A stretch of 64,000 nt of DNA from an uncultured Clostridia bacterium (GTDB lineage Bacteria > Bacillota > Clostridia > Christensenellales > Borkfalkiaceae). Below are positions 52,827-61,254 of this stretch, in pieces (the first letter of the stretch is position 1; the number at the start of each line of letters is the position of its first letter). The translations under genes and the position numbers were made by a program. The notes under the pieces are model-generated. The model had not been told where the DNA came from. It did no database searches and worked only from the letters and a program-made list of their open reading frames with translations. The stretch lies in assembly GCA_958419945.1 (NCBI GenBank), contig CATZIC010000001.1:1-64000 (forward strand). The letters run 5' to 3'.

Positions 52827-55085
52827 TTAATTAGGGTTTTCGGGAATGTTATCACCGTTGCCGCCGTCGCCTGCGGTTTCTTCCGTAACGCTATCGTTTT
52901 CGTCGGCGGGTGTTTCGTCTTCGATGCTGTCTTCGGTTGTTTCGTTCTCGGAATCGACGCCTTGCATCCAATAATTTTCGCCGTACAGTGCGGTGTATTC
53001 GGAATTATCGTCCTCGTCTTCTTTTTTTGCTTCTTGACGGCCTTTTTTAACGATTACGAAAATTACAACGGCAACGGCTACTATTGCCAAAACCACTATC
53101 CCGATTATAGCGGCAAGCCATTTCGTGGTGCCGAAAAGGTATTCCTTAAAAGTAGGCGTGCGTGGATTTACTACACCCGCAAAAATCACGTCGCCGTCCC
53201 CGAAAGCCACGAAAACCGCGGTCATTTGATCGAATTGCGGCAAAAACGCGCGGCTGTAGCTTGCCGTACTTTCGCTGTTGTAGGTTACGGGGTTGCCGTA
53301 AACGGCGCCGCTTTCAAGGTCGTTTAAAGTTACCTTTTTCTTTAAAACGTATCTGCCGTTTTTGTATTTTGTAAAGTCTTCCGCCCCGCAGGCGTAAATT
53401 GTAACCTGCCCTTCTCTTTTGCCGCCACGCCAATTTACGACCGAGGTTTTGCCGTCAAAGTATTTTGAGATTTCCGCCGCTTTTTCGGCTGTAGCGTCGG
53501 CGTCGTCAAAACTAAGGTTAAAAGAATATGAGCCGTCATTTGTCAAAGTTATATCCGTAATTACGATACCGCTGTTTGTGCCGTCGCTATAATAAAGCGA
53601 GGTCAAAAGTTGCCCGTTTGGGCCGATAACCGTCTTATAGGCCGACTTATCGGGATTGCCGATTGTTGAGTTATCAACTGATTCGTTATGCGTATCGTGC
53701 TTTATTTTGCCGCTTCCGTTTAAAATTGCGTAGGAAGATTTTTCCTTTTCAGAGTACAATTTTTCGTCGCCGAGACGGTATATGAAAACCTCGTTATCGC
53801 CGTACATATTGCCGTAATTTACGGTGGAAGGGCCAAGGTCCGCTCCGATATAGCCGTTTTTTTCGTTTACCCTGTAAACGACTATGCCCGATGAAGAAAG
53901 TCCGCCGTCTGCCAAACTGCTATCTTTAGAGCGGGCCTCTATCATAAAATATTCGCCTGTTTTATAGTAATCGTTTAAAACGAGTTTTACCGCCTTAACC
54001 TTGCTATCCGAAGTTACGGGATATAAAGTGTAGGCGCCGCTTTTTTCGGCAGGGATAATAGCGCCGTCATTCAGCCAACCGAGACGATATCGTGTGTAAG
54101 TAAGGGGCATAGACGGTAAAATGCTTATTCCGCCCATAATGTCGAGTTCGCCGACGGGTTCGTCTTCTCCCGCATAGGGGTAATAGTCTGCAATGCCGGT
54201 ATCGTGCATGAGTTCGTGGCATATTGCGCCGCAGGAAAACAGTTTTTCGTCGTTTTCGTCCGTTATACTGTGTTCCGTGATTTTCGATGATCTGAAAACA
54301 GTGTAATTATCAGCCGCCTTTGCGTTTATATAACACGGAAGAAAATCAAGTGCGGATAGCTCGTAATCCCCGGGTATATAGTAATCGTTTTTAAGTTTTT
54401 GCTCGTTATAAACTGTCAGGTTGCTTCTGTGTTCCCATAATATTTCATCCCAACCGCCGCTACTTTGAGTGTCGCCAAAGATTATTACAAGTCCGTCAAC
54501 AAGTCCGTTATTATCGCCGTCGAGGTTTAGGGTTGTTTCGGAAAGCCCTTTTATAACGCTTCTTATTAATGACTGTTCACGCAAAAGTCGGTCTATATGC
54601 CGTTTAACGCCACTTTTTTCCGACGGACAAGGATTATTTTCCAGGTCGAAATATCTGTTGTCGTAACCGTTTTCATTTGCTTCTTTATAGCCATTGACGG
54701 TGGTTATATATTTTGGCATATAGTAACTTTGCGGTTCGTCTAAAACTATAGGCGTGTCGGTAAGAAGGGTAAAATCGGTAAGATATTTTCCGTTTGATGC
54801 CTCTAAAAAATAGTTTTTAACGCTTTGCGGAGAGAATTTTAAAGTCTTCATAAGAAGGTCGTTAAAATCTTCAGAAAAAGCATCTTCAGTTTGGTCGGAA
54901 AATTTTACGGTTATAACGCCGTATTGTTTTGCGGCAGTTTCGGTGTCCGCATCCGCCTCGGCATATAACGGCTTTTCGGAGCGCCCCGATTTAGCCATCG
55001 CAAAAGCGGGAGCTATCGAAAGCGAACCCGCAAAAATTACCAAAAACAGAGAAAATATTGTAAAAAAACTTAAAAACTTTTTCAT
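52827..55085 (-). CDS. M6-like secreted metalloprotease with C-terminal membrane anchor
   Basis: 752 aa from MKKFLSFF (55085). Signal peptide about 1-34. The zinc motif is CHELMHDTGIADYY (His near residue 290), with a downstream LDIMGG Met-turn-like element, as in immune-inhibitor-A-type M6 peptidases. A C-terminal beta-rich region follows, then a single helix (about 672-698) and a basic, then strongly acidic, cytoplasmic tail of about 55 residues ending IPENPN. Secreted M6 enzymes usually lack such a tail. The promoter's -10 lies so close to the ATG that the transcript may be leaderless. Divergent from the SpoIIE-like gene. Substrate unknown. Confidence 0.85.
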   Translation of the reverse strand: MKKFLSFFTIFSLFLVIFAGSLSIAPAFAMAKSGRSEKPLYAEADADTETAAKQYGVITVKFSDQTEDAFSEDFNDLLMKTLKFSPQSVKNYFLEASNGKYLTDFTLLTDTPIVLDEPQSYYMPKYITTVNGYKEANENGYDNRYFDLENNPCPSEKSGVKRHIDRLLREQSLIRSVIKGLSETTLNLDGDNNGLVDGLVIIFGDTQSSGGWDEILWEHRSNLTVYNEQKLKNDYYIPGDYELSALDFLPCYINAKAADNYTVFRSSKITEHSITDENDEKLFSCGAICHELMHDTGIADYYPYAGEDEPVGELDIMGGISILPSMPLTYTRYRLGWLNDGAIIPAEKSGAYTLYPVTSDSKVKAVKLVLNDYYKTGEYFMIEARSKDSSLADGGLSSSGIVVYRVNEKNGYIGADLGPSTVNYGNMYGDNEVFIYRLGDEKLYSEKEKSSYAILNGSGKIKHDTHNESVDNSTIGNPDKSAYKTVIGPNGQLLTSLYYSDGTNSGIVITDITLTNDGSYSFNLSFDDADATAEKAAEISKYFDGKTSVVNWRGGKREGQVTIYACGAEDFTKYKNGRYVLKKKVTLNDLESGAVYGNPVTYNSESTASYSRAFLPQFDQMTAVFVAFGDGDVIFAGVVNPRTPTFKEYLFGTTKWLAAIIGIVVLAIVAVAVVIFVIVKKGRQEAKKEDEDDNSEYTALYGENYWMQGVDSENETTEDSIEDETPADENDSVTEETAGDGGNGDNIPENPN

Positions 55086-55091
55086 AATCAC

Positions 55092-55120
55092 ATTATACAC
55101 TACCTTTGGAATTTAAGCAA
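55092..55120 (-). promoter_or_regulatory. Leaderless-type promoter of the M6-like protease
   Basis: Minus strand: TTGCTT at 55115-55120, 17-base spacer, TATAAT at 55092-55097. Only six bases separate TATAAT from the ATG, so transcription should start at or next to the initiation codon. No ribosome binding site is present. Confidence 0.6.
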
Positions 55121-55141
55121 TAGATTTGAATTTTAAATTTT

Positions 55142-55156
55142 TGTCATTATGCGACA
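55142..55156. promoter_or_regulatory. TGTC-N7-GACA inverted repeat between divergent promoters
   Basis: TGTCATTATGCGACA. The right arm read in reverse is TGTCGCA, one base from the Spo0A-box core TGTCGAA. It could be a shared operator. Low confidence because the arms are short. Confidence 0.3.
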
Positions 55157-55203
55157 TTTATAAGCAATATTATATCTTTTACCTCTTCTAATTTGTGGTA
55201 ACG

Positions 55204-55209
55204 TATAAT
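55204..55209 (+). promoter_or_regulatory. -10 element of the SpoIIE-like gene
   Basis: TATAAT ends four bases before the ATG at 55214, so the message is probably leaderless. No good -35 lies at 17 bases. TTTTAC lies at 21 bases, a wide spacing like Spo0A-activated sporulation promoters. Confidence 0.5.
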
Positions 55210-55213
55210 TACT

Positions 55214-57466
55214 ATGAAAAACAATTTATTTAAAAACTTTATTGCCTATCCGATTTATTTTTTAATCTTTTGCGCGCTTAACTCGGTTTATGGTGGAGCG
55301 CCATTTTCCTGCGGGGCTTTTATCGGGCTTTTGTTTACGGGGGCGCCGCTTGCGCTTACGGCAGTTACCTTTCTTCTGTCATTTTTGGTGTACAAAAGTT
55401 GGTTTTATATAATCTTCGGGGCGGTTTTCGGCGGGTTTCTCACGCTCGTATTTTTCTTATATAGGCGTAAACGAAAACAAATCGGAGCTGAAATAATACT
55501 GTACGTATTTTTGGGACTTGTGCCTTACATACTTACGAACTTTCCCGAAAAAGCGGTAGAAAAGTTAGTCTATATGTCGATTATCGCCGTATTTTCGATT
55601 GTGTCGCAGGTTGCGTTAAACGCAGTTTTGCGTAAAAAATTAAGCCGAAACGTTACCGCATACGATGGACTTTCGGTAATTGCATTTTTCGTTTTTACCT
55701 CGGTTGGGCTTATAAATCTTTTTTCGGTAGAAGTATACAGACCGCTTGCGGTGGCAGTTTTCGTACTACTATCGAGATATTACAAAAATAACACTTCCTT
55801 AATAGTCGGGGCTTCCTGCGCGCTGCCGCTTGTTATAACCACGGGTAGCTACGAGTATCTTGCGGGCTTCTTGCTTTTTTGCGGGGTTTACGCTCTTTTA
55901 AGAAATTCCCCTTCGATTGCGATTTCCATAGGGCTTTGCCTTGCGGAACTTATTTGCGGGCTGTATCTTAAATTTTACGGCGAATACGGCTATATAAACG
56001 CCGTGCCGGTGCTTGCGGTGCTGTTTTTGACTTCCTTAATATCAAAAAGCAGAATGGAAAGCATCTCTCAAAAATACAATTTCGATCCAAACAGTGCCCT
56101 AATACGCTCGGTAATAAACCGAAACAGGCTGGATACTTCGGCAAGGCTTTACGATATTTCCAATGTATTTTTTCAGATGCAGGACGCATTTTCAAACCTT
56201 AAAAAATGCACGGAAAGCACCGACGTTTTGGTGGAAAAAATGGTGGACGAGGTGCTTTACAATATGTGTTCTAACTGCCAACTCGAACAAAGGTGCATAA
56301 AAAGAAATGCGCCGAAATACGATTTGATTGAAAAAATAATCCGAATAGGCATCGCAAAAGGACGGGTTACAATCGTGGATCTACCACGGGATTTTACCGA
56401 CGTTTGCGGGTACCCGAACAGTGCGATTTTTGAAGTTAACAGGCTTATAGGCTCATATTGTGAATATATTAAGAACGCGGAAAGCGGAGATAAGTCAAAG
56501 GAAATTTTAAGCCTGCAGTCCTCCGGCGTTGCCGGGGTTTTGAAGGGTCTTGCCTTTTCCCTTTCGAAAACTTCCCAAGAAAACAAGGCGGAAGAAAAAC
56601 GAATTTTAAAAGCGCTTTCCAAAAAAGGGGTAAAGTGCGACGGGGCGCTTTGCTTCGGCGAGGGAAAGGACACTGAAATCGAAGTGATATTTCCATCCGA
56701 ATACTTTGCGGAATCGGACGTCGGCGGAATTTTGTCCGAGGCCTTTAATACGAGGCTGGCGGTTACTCGGGCGGAAGCGGTTGCAAACGGCGTAACCGCA
56801 GTTACCCTTAAATTTGCGCCCGCACTCGATGCGGTTTTCGGAATCGGCAAGGTTACGAAAACCAACTCCCCTGCGTCCGGCGACTGCCATTCCCTTGTAA
56901 AAATAGACGAAAGCAATTTTTTGGTTGCCCTATCCGACGGCATGGGCAGCGGAGAAGTTGCCCAAAAGACTTCGGAAACGGCGCTAAACCTTATAGAATC
57001 GCTGTATAAGGCGGGGCTTGACTCGGAATTTATTCTTACGCTTGTAAACAAACTGCTTGCAATTTCCATTGACGACAATTTTTCGGCAATAGACATTGCC
57101 CTTGTCAATTTAAGAGAGGGAAACACCGCGTTTATAAAGATCGGTTCCCCTTACGGCTTTATCCTTTCCGATTCCGGAATAAGGTTCATCGAAGGCTCTT
57201 CCCTTCCCCTTGGAATACTTGACGAACTTCACCCAACTACCGCTTCCGCCCCCCTTGTGGCGGGAGACGTTATAATGATGGTTTCCGACGGGGTTACGGA
57301 CGCATTTTCCTCTTCGGGGGATTTGGTGGACTTTTTAAAATCCGCGCCGCTACATAACCCGCAGGAACTTGCGGACCTGGTGGTTAATAAAGCCCTTGAA
57401 CTATCTAACGGCAACGCCGCGGACGATATGACTGCGGTTTGCGTAAGACTTGTTGACGCCGCATAG
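55214..57466 (+). CDS. SpoIIE-like PP2C-family serine phosphatase
   Basis: 750 aa. The N-terminal 290 residues hold about ten hydrophobic segments, a regulatory region follows (about 290-530), and the C-terminal PP2C domain covers about 535-748. SGDCHSLVKID, ALSDGMGSGEVAQ, DNFSAIDIALVNL, IKIGSPYGFI and MMVSDGVTDAF provide the metal-binding Asp residues. A CSNCQLEQRC segment contains paired Cys. This is the architecture of SpoIIE, which dephosphorylates SpoIIAA to activate sigma-F at sporulation septa. Its presence suggests a spore former or a descendant of one. Its own terminator follows at 57503. Confidence 0.9.
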   Translation: MKNNLFKNFIAYPIYFLIFCALNSVYGGAPFSCGAFIGLLFTGAPLALTAVTFLLSFLVYKSWFYIIFGAVFGGFLTLVFFLYRRKRKQIGAEIILYVFLGLVPYILTNFPEKAVEKLVYMSIIAVFSIVSQVALNAVLRKKLSRNVTAYDGLSVIAFFVFTSVGLINLFSVEVYRPLAVAVFVLLSRYYKNNTSLIVGASCALPLVITTGSYEYLAGFLLFCGVYALLRNSPSIAISIGLCLAELICGLYLKFYGEYGYINAVPVLAVLFLTSLISKSRMESISQKYNFDPNSALIRSVINRNRLDTSARLYDISNVFFQMQDAFSNLKKCTESTDVLVEKMVDEVLYNMCSNCQLEQRCIKRNAPKYDLIEKIIRIGIAKGRVTIVDLPRDFTDVCGYPNSAIFEVNRLIGSYCEYIKNAESGDKSKEILSLQSSGVAGVLKGLAFSLSKTSQENKAEEKRILKALSKKGVKCDGALCFGEGKDTEIEVIFPSEYFAESDVGGILSEAFNTRLAVTRAEAVANGVTAVTLKFAPALDAVFGIGKVTKTNSPASGDCHSLVKIDESNFLVALSDGMGSGEVAQKTSETALNLIESLYKAGLDSEFILTLVNKLLAISIDDNFSAIDIALVNLREGNTAFIKIGSPYGFILSDSGIRFIEGSSLPLGILDELHPTTASAPLVAGDVIMMVSDGVTDAFSSSGDLVDFLKSAPLHNPQELADLVVNKALELSNGNAADDMTAVCVRLVDAA

Positions 57467-57502
57467 AAATATAAGAATTTTAAAAACATAAATAGTTTTG
57501 CA

Positions 57503-57531
57503 AAAAAGCCGCCGAACTTGGGCGGTTTTTT
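57503..57531 (+). terminator. Rho-independent terminator of the SpoIIE-like gene
   Basis: CCGCC pairs with GGCGG around GAACTTG, preceded by an A-run and followed by six T. Confidence 0.8.
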
Positions 57532-57534
57532 AAA

Positions 57535-57562
57535 AAAATGGGGCTATAGGTCGATTAATGAC
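57535..57562 (-). repeat. Palindromic repeat A variant
   Basis: Minus strand: ATTAATCGACCTATAGCCCC then ATTTTTTT. It directly follows the terminator of the SpoIIE-like gene. Confidence 0.55.
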
Positions 57563-57734
57563 TGTTTTTGAGTTTTGCATGCGCTGCATATTTCGCTTTT
57601 TTGAAAAATTTTTCCCTCATTTTAATTCTTAATTCACCGCGCGCACACTTTTATTACACATTGTTTTGTTAAACCACACACTTATTTTTTAATATACTAT
57701 TAGGAAAGCTTTTTGTAAAAGGAGGTGCTACGTT

Positions 57735-58436
57735 TTGAGTTTTATTTCTTTCGAAAACGCGGAAAAGACCTATAAGACGGGTGAAGTAAGCGTTACAGCC
57801 TTAAAAGACGCGACTTTTTCAATCGACAAGGGTGAAATATGTGTTATCGTCGGCGAATCCGGTGCAGGCAAAACAACCCTTTTAAACATGCTTGGCGGAA
57901 TGGATTCGGTTTCAAGCGGTAAAATTACGGTAGACGGAAAAGAAGTTTCTTCATTTAACCAAAAACAGCTTACGGAATTCAGAAGATCGGACGTTGGTTT
58001 TGTGTTTCAGTTTTATAACCTTATCCCCAACCTTACGGCGCTTGAAAACGTAGAGATTTCCGCAAAGCTTACCGCAGCCGCATCAGACCCAAAGGAAACA
58101 CTTGAAAAGGTCGGACTTAGCGACAGACTAAATAACTTTCCCGCTCAGCTTTCGGGCGGAGAACAGCAACGGGTTGCCATTGCAAGGGCGCTTTGTAAAA
58201 ACCCAAAACTTTTACTCTGCGACGAGCCTACCGGCGCACTCGACTACGTAACGGGTAAAGCCATATTAAAGCTTATAGAGGACACCGCACACGAAAAAAA
58301 CATGACGGCGGTAATAATTACGCACAACAAAGCCCTTTGCGCCATGGCGGACAGAGTGATTACCGTAAAAAGCGGAAGAATACAGTCCGTCGTTTTAAAC
58401 GAAAAGGTTACGCCCATAGAAGACATAGAGTGGTAA
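57735..58436 (+). CDS. ABC exporter ATP-binding protein, MacB/LolD type
   Basis: 233 aa. The start codon is TTG at 57735, with GGAGGTG at 57721-57727; the first residues are [11 protein letters not shown]. Walker [10 protein letters not shown], signature [14 protein letters not shown], Walker [13 protein letters not shown] and the H-loop ITHNKAL are complete. It ends 4 bases before the permease start. With that permease it forms a type VII (MacB-like) transporter, often linked to peptide or lipid export and antibiotic resistance. Confidence 0.94.
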   Translation: MSFISFENAEKTYKTGEVSVTALKDATFSIDKGEICVIVGESGAGKTTLLNMLGGMDSVSSGKITVDGKEVSSFNQKQLTEFRRSDVGFVFQFYNLIPNLTALENVEISAKLTAAASDPKETLEKVGLSDRLNNFPAQLSGGEQQRVAIARALCKNPKLLLCDEPTGALDYVTGKAILKLIEDTAHEKNMTAVIITHNKALCAMADRVITVKSGRIQSVVLNEKVTPIEDIEW

Positions 58437-58440
58437 AGTT

Positions 58441-60990
58441 ATGAACCGATTGATTTTGAAAACCTTTTTCCGTTCGGTAAAGAAGTCCTTCGGGCGGTAT
58501 CTTTCTATTTTGATGATCGCGGCGCTTGGCGTGGGATTTTTTACGGGGCTTAAAAATGCAGAACCTTCCATGCAGAAAACCGCAAACCTATACTTTTCAG
58601 AGCAAAACATGTACGACTTTCAGGCGGTAAGCACGCTTGGTTTAAGCGACGACGCCGTAAGATCCTTTTCAGACTACGGTATAACCGCCGAAGGGGTTTA
58701 TAACACCGACATTGCATATGAAATTTCCGGTAGCGGTGGAGTTTTGACAGCCTTTTCCCTTCCCGAAATAAACGCTATTCCGAAAATTTCGGAAGGCAGG
58801 CTTCCCGAAAAAGAAACCGAATGTCTTGCGGACGATCTTTTGTTTAGTAAAGATGATATCGGTAAGACTATAAAAATTACGGAAAGCACCGTAGTCCCCC
58901 TTAAATACACGGAATATACCATTGTGGGGCTTTGTCAGTCTCCGAGATATATAAGTTTCGAAAGAGGCTCTACCACCCTTAACGGCGGCAACCTTGACGG
59001 ATTTATTTACATTGACAAGGCTTGTTTTACCTCGCCCGTTTATCACGAAGTTACCTTGCGCATAAATACCGACGCTGAAAATGAGAAAGGCGCGGACCTG
59101 TTTTCCGACGAATATAAAGACACCATGGAAGAGCTTAAACCGAAACTTGAAAGCTTGCTTGCCGAGGTTGCTATATCGGATTACGAAAATATAATTACGG
59201 AAGGAACCGCCAAATTAGACGACGCAAGAAAACAACTTGACGGCGGTTGGGCGCTTTATAACGGTATGATAGAAAGCGGAGTGTCGGCGGAAAGGCTTAC
59301 CGCAGTTTACAACGCTTTGACGGACGGCGAGGCGCAGTATCTTGACGGGCAAAAGAAGCTATCGGAAATAAAAAAGCCGACGACCTATCTTCTAGACTTA
59401 CGCACTAACCGAAGCTTTTACAACTTTGAAAACGACACGGTGATAGTAAGCGGCATTGCAAACGCTTTTCCGATTTTCTTTTTACTTATCGCAGTGCTTG
59501 TATGCACCAACACGATGTCGAGAATGATACGTGAGGAAAGAACGCAGACAGGCACTTTAAAGGCGCTTGGACTAAGCAACGGGAAAATAGTGGAAAAATA
59601 CGTTTTATATGCGGTTTCCGCCTCCCTTTTCGGTTGCATTATAGGTTTTTTCTTCGGAACGGGCCTTATTCCGCTTGCCATATGGGCGGTTTACGGCGGA
59701 ACCTATGAGATTGCTCCCCTTTCCTACTATTTTTCACCAATAATGTACGTAGCCTGTCTTGCGATCACTCTCCTTTTATCCCTCGGCGTTACGCTGTTTA
59801 CTTTAAGAAATGAACTGAAAGAAAAGCCCGCAGAACTTATTCGACCAAAGGCACCGACGAGCGGGAAAAGAATATTTTTGGAAAAAATCAAACCCCTTTG
59901 GAACAGGCTTTCCTTTTTGAACAAAGTTTCGGTAAGAAACGCTTTCAGATATAAAAGCAGGACCTTTATGATGATTATCGGCATTGCGGGATGCACGGCG
60001 CTGGTCGTTACGGGGTTTGGGATAAGCGACACGATATCGGGCGTTTTGGATAGTCAGTACGGCAACGTAATACGTTATGACGGCTACGCAATTATAGAAT
60101 CGGAGGAAGCGGAAGATTACAAGGCCGTTTTGGACGGTGCCGAATACCAAGTCTGTTTCAGAGATGAGCTTGCGGTAAAATCTTCCGACGGTGAAAAGCA
60201 AGCGACCGTGATTTCAGCGTCTGCCCAAAATATAGACAAATACTTCGGGCTTGTTTCGGATGGCAATATAATAGAACCGCCCAAAGACGGATACGCAGTC
60301 GTTACCAAAAAGTTTGCCGAGGATTTAAAACTTAAAAACGGAAGCAAAATTTCAATCAATATTTCGGGAACGGATTATGAATTTACGGTTAGCGGGATTT
60401 CGGATAGTTATATAGGACACTACGTTTTTTTGCCCGAAAACCTTCTTGACAATATAGAGGCAAACACGGTATTTTTTAACTCCGAAAACCTTTCGGAAAC
60501 GGCGACAGGGCTTAGAGCCTTGGATAGCGTAGGTTACGTTTCCCTTGCAGGCGAGGAAAAAGCGAGCATAGAAACCTCGCTAAGCAGCCTTGGTTACATT
60601 GTGCTTTTGGTAATACTGTGTGCCGCGTTTTTGACCTTTACGGTTTTGTTTAACCTTACCAATATAAACATTATGGAAAGGATTAAGGAAATAGCAACCC
60701 TTAAAGTGTTGGGTTTCAGAACCAAAGAAACCTCTTCTTATATCCTTAGGGAAAACCTTATACTAACCGTTATAGGCGCACTTATGGGGCTTATTTTCGG
60801 GGTGTTTTTACACGCTTACATAATGAAACAGGTAAAAACCGATATGATCTACTTTACGGCTAAAATTTTCTTCCAAAGTTATATTTTCGCTTTTTTAATA
60901 GTACTCGCGTTTGCTATTATCGCCTGCCTTATTATGCAAATTAAACTTAAAAAGGTAAATATGGCGGAATCATTAAAAGCGGTGGAGTAG
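58441..60990 (+). CDS. ABC exporter permease, FtsX-like
   Basis: 849 aa. One helix near 18-38 is followed by a large extracytoplasmic region (about 45-330) with a short coiled-coil-prone segment (KLDDARKQLDGG). An FtsX-type block of three helices covers about 335-460. A second extracytoplasmic domain (about 530-710) and a second FtsX block (about 715-840) ending KVNMAESLKAVE follow. LKALGLSNGKIV and LKVLGFRTKETSSYI are the matching coupling helices. Works with the ATPase 4 bases upstream. Substrate unknown. Confidence 0.93.
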   Translation: MNRLILKTFFRSVKKSFGRYLSILMIAALGVGFFTGLKNAEPSMQKTANLYFSEQNMYDFQAVSTLGLSDDAVRSFSDYGITAEGVYNTDIAYEISGSGGVLTAFSLPEINAIPKISEGRLPEKETECLADDLLFSKDDIGKTIKITESTVVPLKYTEYTIVGLCQSPRYISFERGSTTLNGGNLDGFIYIDKACFTSPVYHEVTLRINTDAENEKGADLFSDEYKDTMEELKPKLESLLAEVAISDYENIITEGTAKLDDARKQLDGGWALYNGMIESGVSAERLTAVYNALTDGEAQYLDGQKKLSEIKKPTTYLLDLRTNRSFYNFENDTVIVSGIANAFPIFFLLIAVLVCTNTMSRMIREERTQTGTLKALGLSNGKIVEKYVLYAVSASLFGCIIGFFFGTGLIPLAIWAVYGGTYEIAPLSYYFSPIMYVACLAITLLLSLGVTLFTLRNELKEKPAELIRPKAPTSGKRIFLEKIKPLWNRLSFLNKVSVRNAFRYKSRTFMMIIGIAGCTALVVTGFGISDTISGVLDSQYGNVIRYDGYAIIESEEAEDYKAVLDGAEYQVCFRDELAVKSSDGEKQATVISASAQNIDKYFGLVSDGNIIEPPKDGYAVVTKKFAEDLKLKNGSKISINISGTDYEFTVSGISDSYIGHYVFLPENLLDNIEANTVFFNSENLSETATGLRALDSVGYVSLAGEEKASIETSLSSLGYIVLLVILCAAFLTFTVLFNLTNINIMERIKEIATLKVLGFRTKETSSYILRENLILTVIGALMGLIFGVFLHAYIMKQVKTDMIYFTAKIFFQSYIFAFLIVLAFAIIACLIMQIKLKKVNMAESLKAVE

Positions 60991-61003
60991 CCTTAAGAAA
61001 TAA

Positions 61004-61075
61004 ATACGCTAACGCTAATGAAGAAATGAAGTCGCTAACGCTAATGAAGTACGCCTCACTAGCGCATTGTGGATT
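61004..61075 (+). repeat. Dispersed repeat D, copy 3
   Basis: CGCTAACGCTAATGAAG, then AAATGAAGTCGCTAACGC and TAATGAAGTACGCC, then TGTGGATTTAGATTATTAT, leading into repeat A. Confidence 0.65.
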
Positions 61076-61093
61076 TAGATTATTATAAAAATG

Positions 61094-61121
61094 ACGATAA
61101 CGGGCTTATAGCCCCACTTTT
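61094..61121 (+). repeat. Palindromic repeat A, consensus copy
   Basis: CGATAACGGGCTTATAGCCC then CACTTTTG. Part of the composite D-A-B seen also at 10084-10296. Confidence 0.8.
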
Positions 61122-61142
61122 GACAATTATCCTGCTTGGGCT

Positions 61143-61180
61143 TCTGGATTGCCACGTCGCTTTGCGACTCGCAATGACGG
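61143..61180 (+). repeat. Palindromic repeat B, copy 9
   Basis: TCTGGATTGCCACGTCGC, TTT, GCGACTCGCAATGACGG. Confidence 0.8.
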
Positions 61181-61204
61181 AGTGGCTTGACACTCTCCAA
61201 ACTC

Positions 61205-61243
61205 AAAAAAAAGTGCAGTCCCTCAAAAGGACTGCACTTTTTT
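61205..61243. terminator. Bidirectional terminator between convergent operons
   Basis: AAAGTGCAGTCC pairs with GGACTGCACTTT, flanked by A and T tracts. It lies 12 bases after the MalG-type permease stop. Confidence 0.9.
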
Positions 61244-61254
61244 GATATAACGAC

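Noticed and set aside
55086..55100. GTG start five codons upstream of the protease ATG
   Set aside because: It would overlap the -10 element and probably precede the transcription start; MKKFLSFF is a normal signal-peptide start.
1..61243. CRISPR array made of the repeated palindromes
   Set aside because: Copies are dispersed over 60 kb with irregular spacing and no constant-length spacers; no cas genes.
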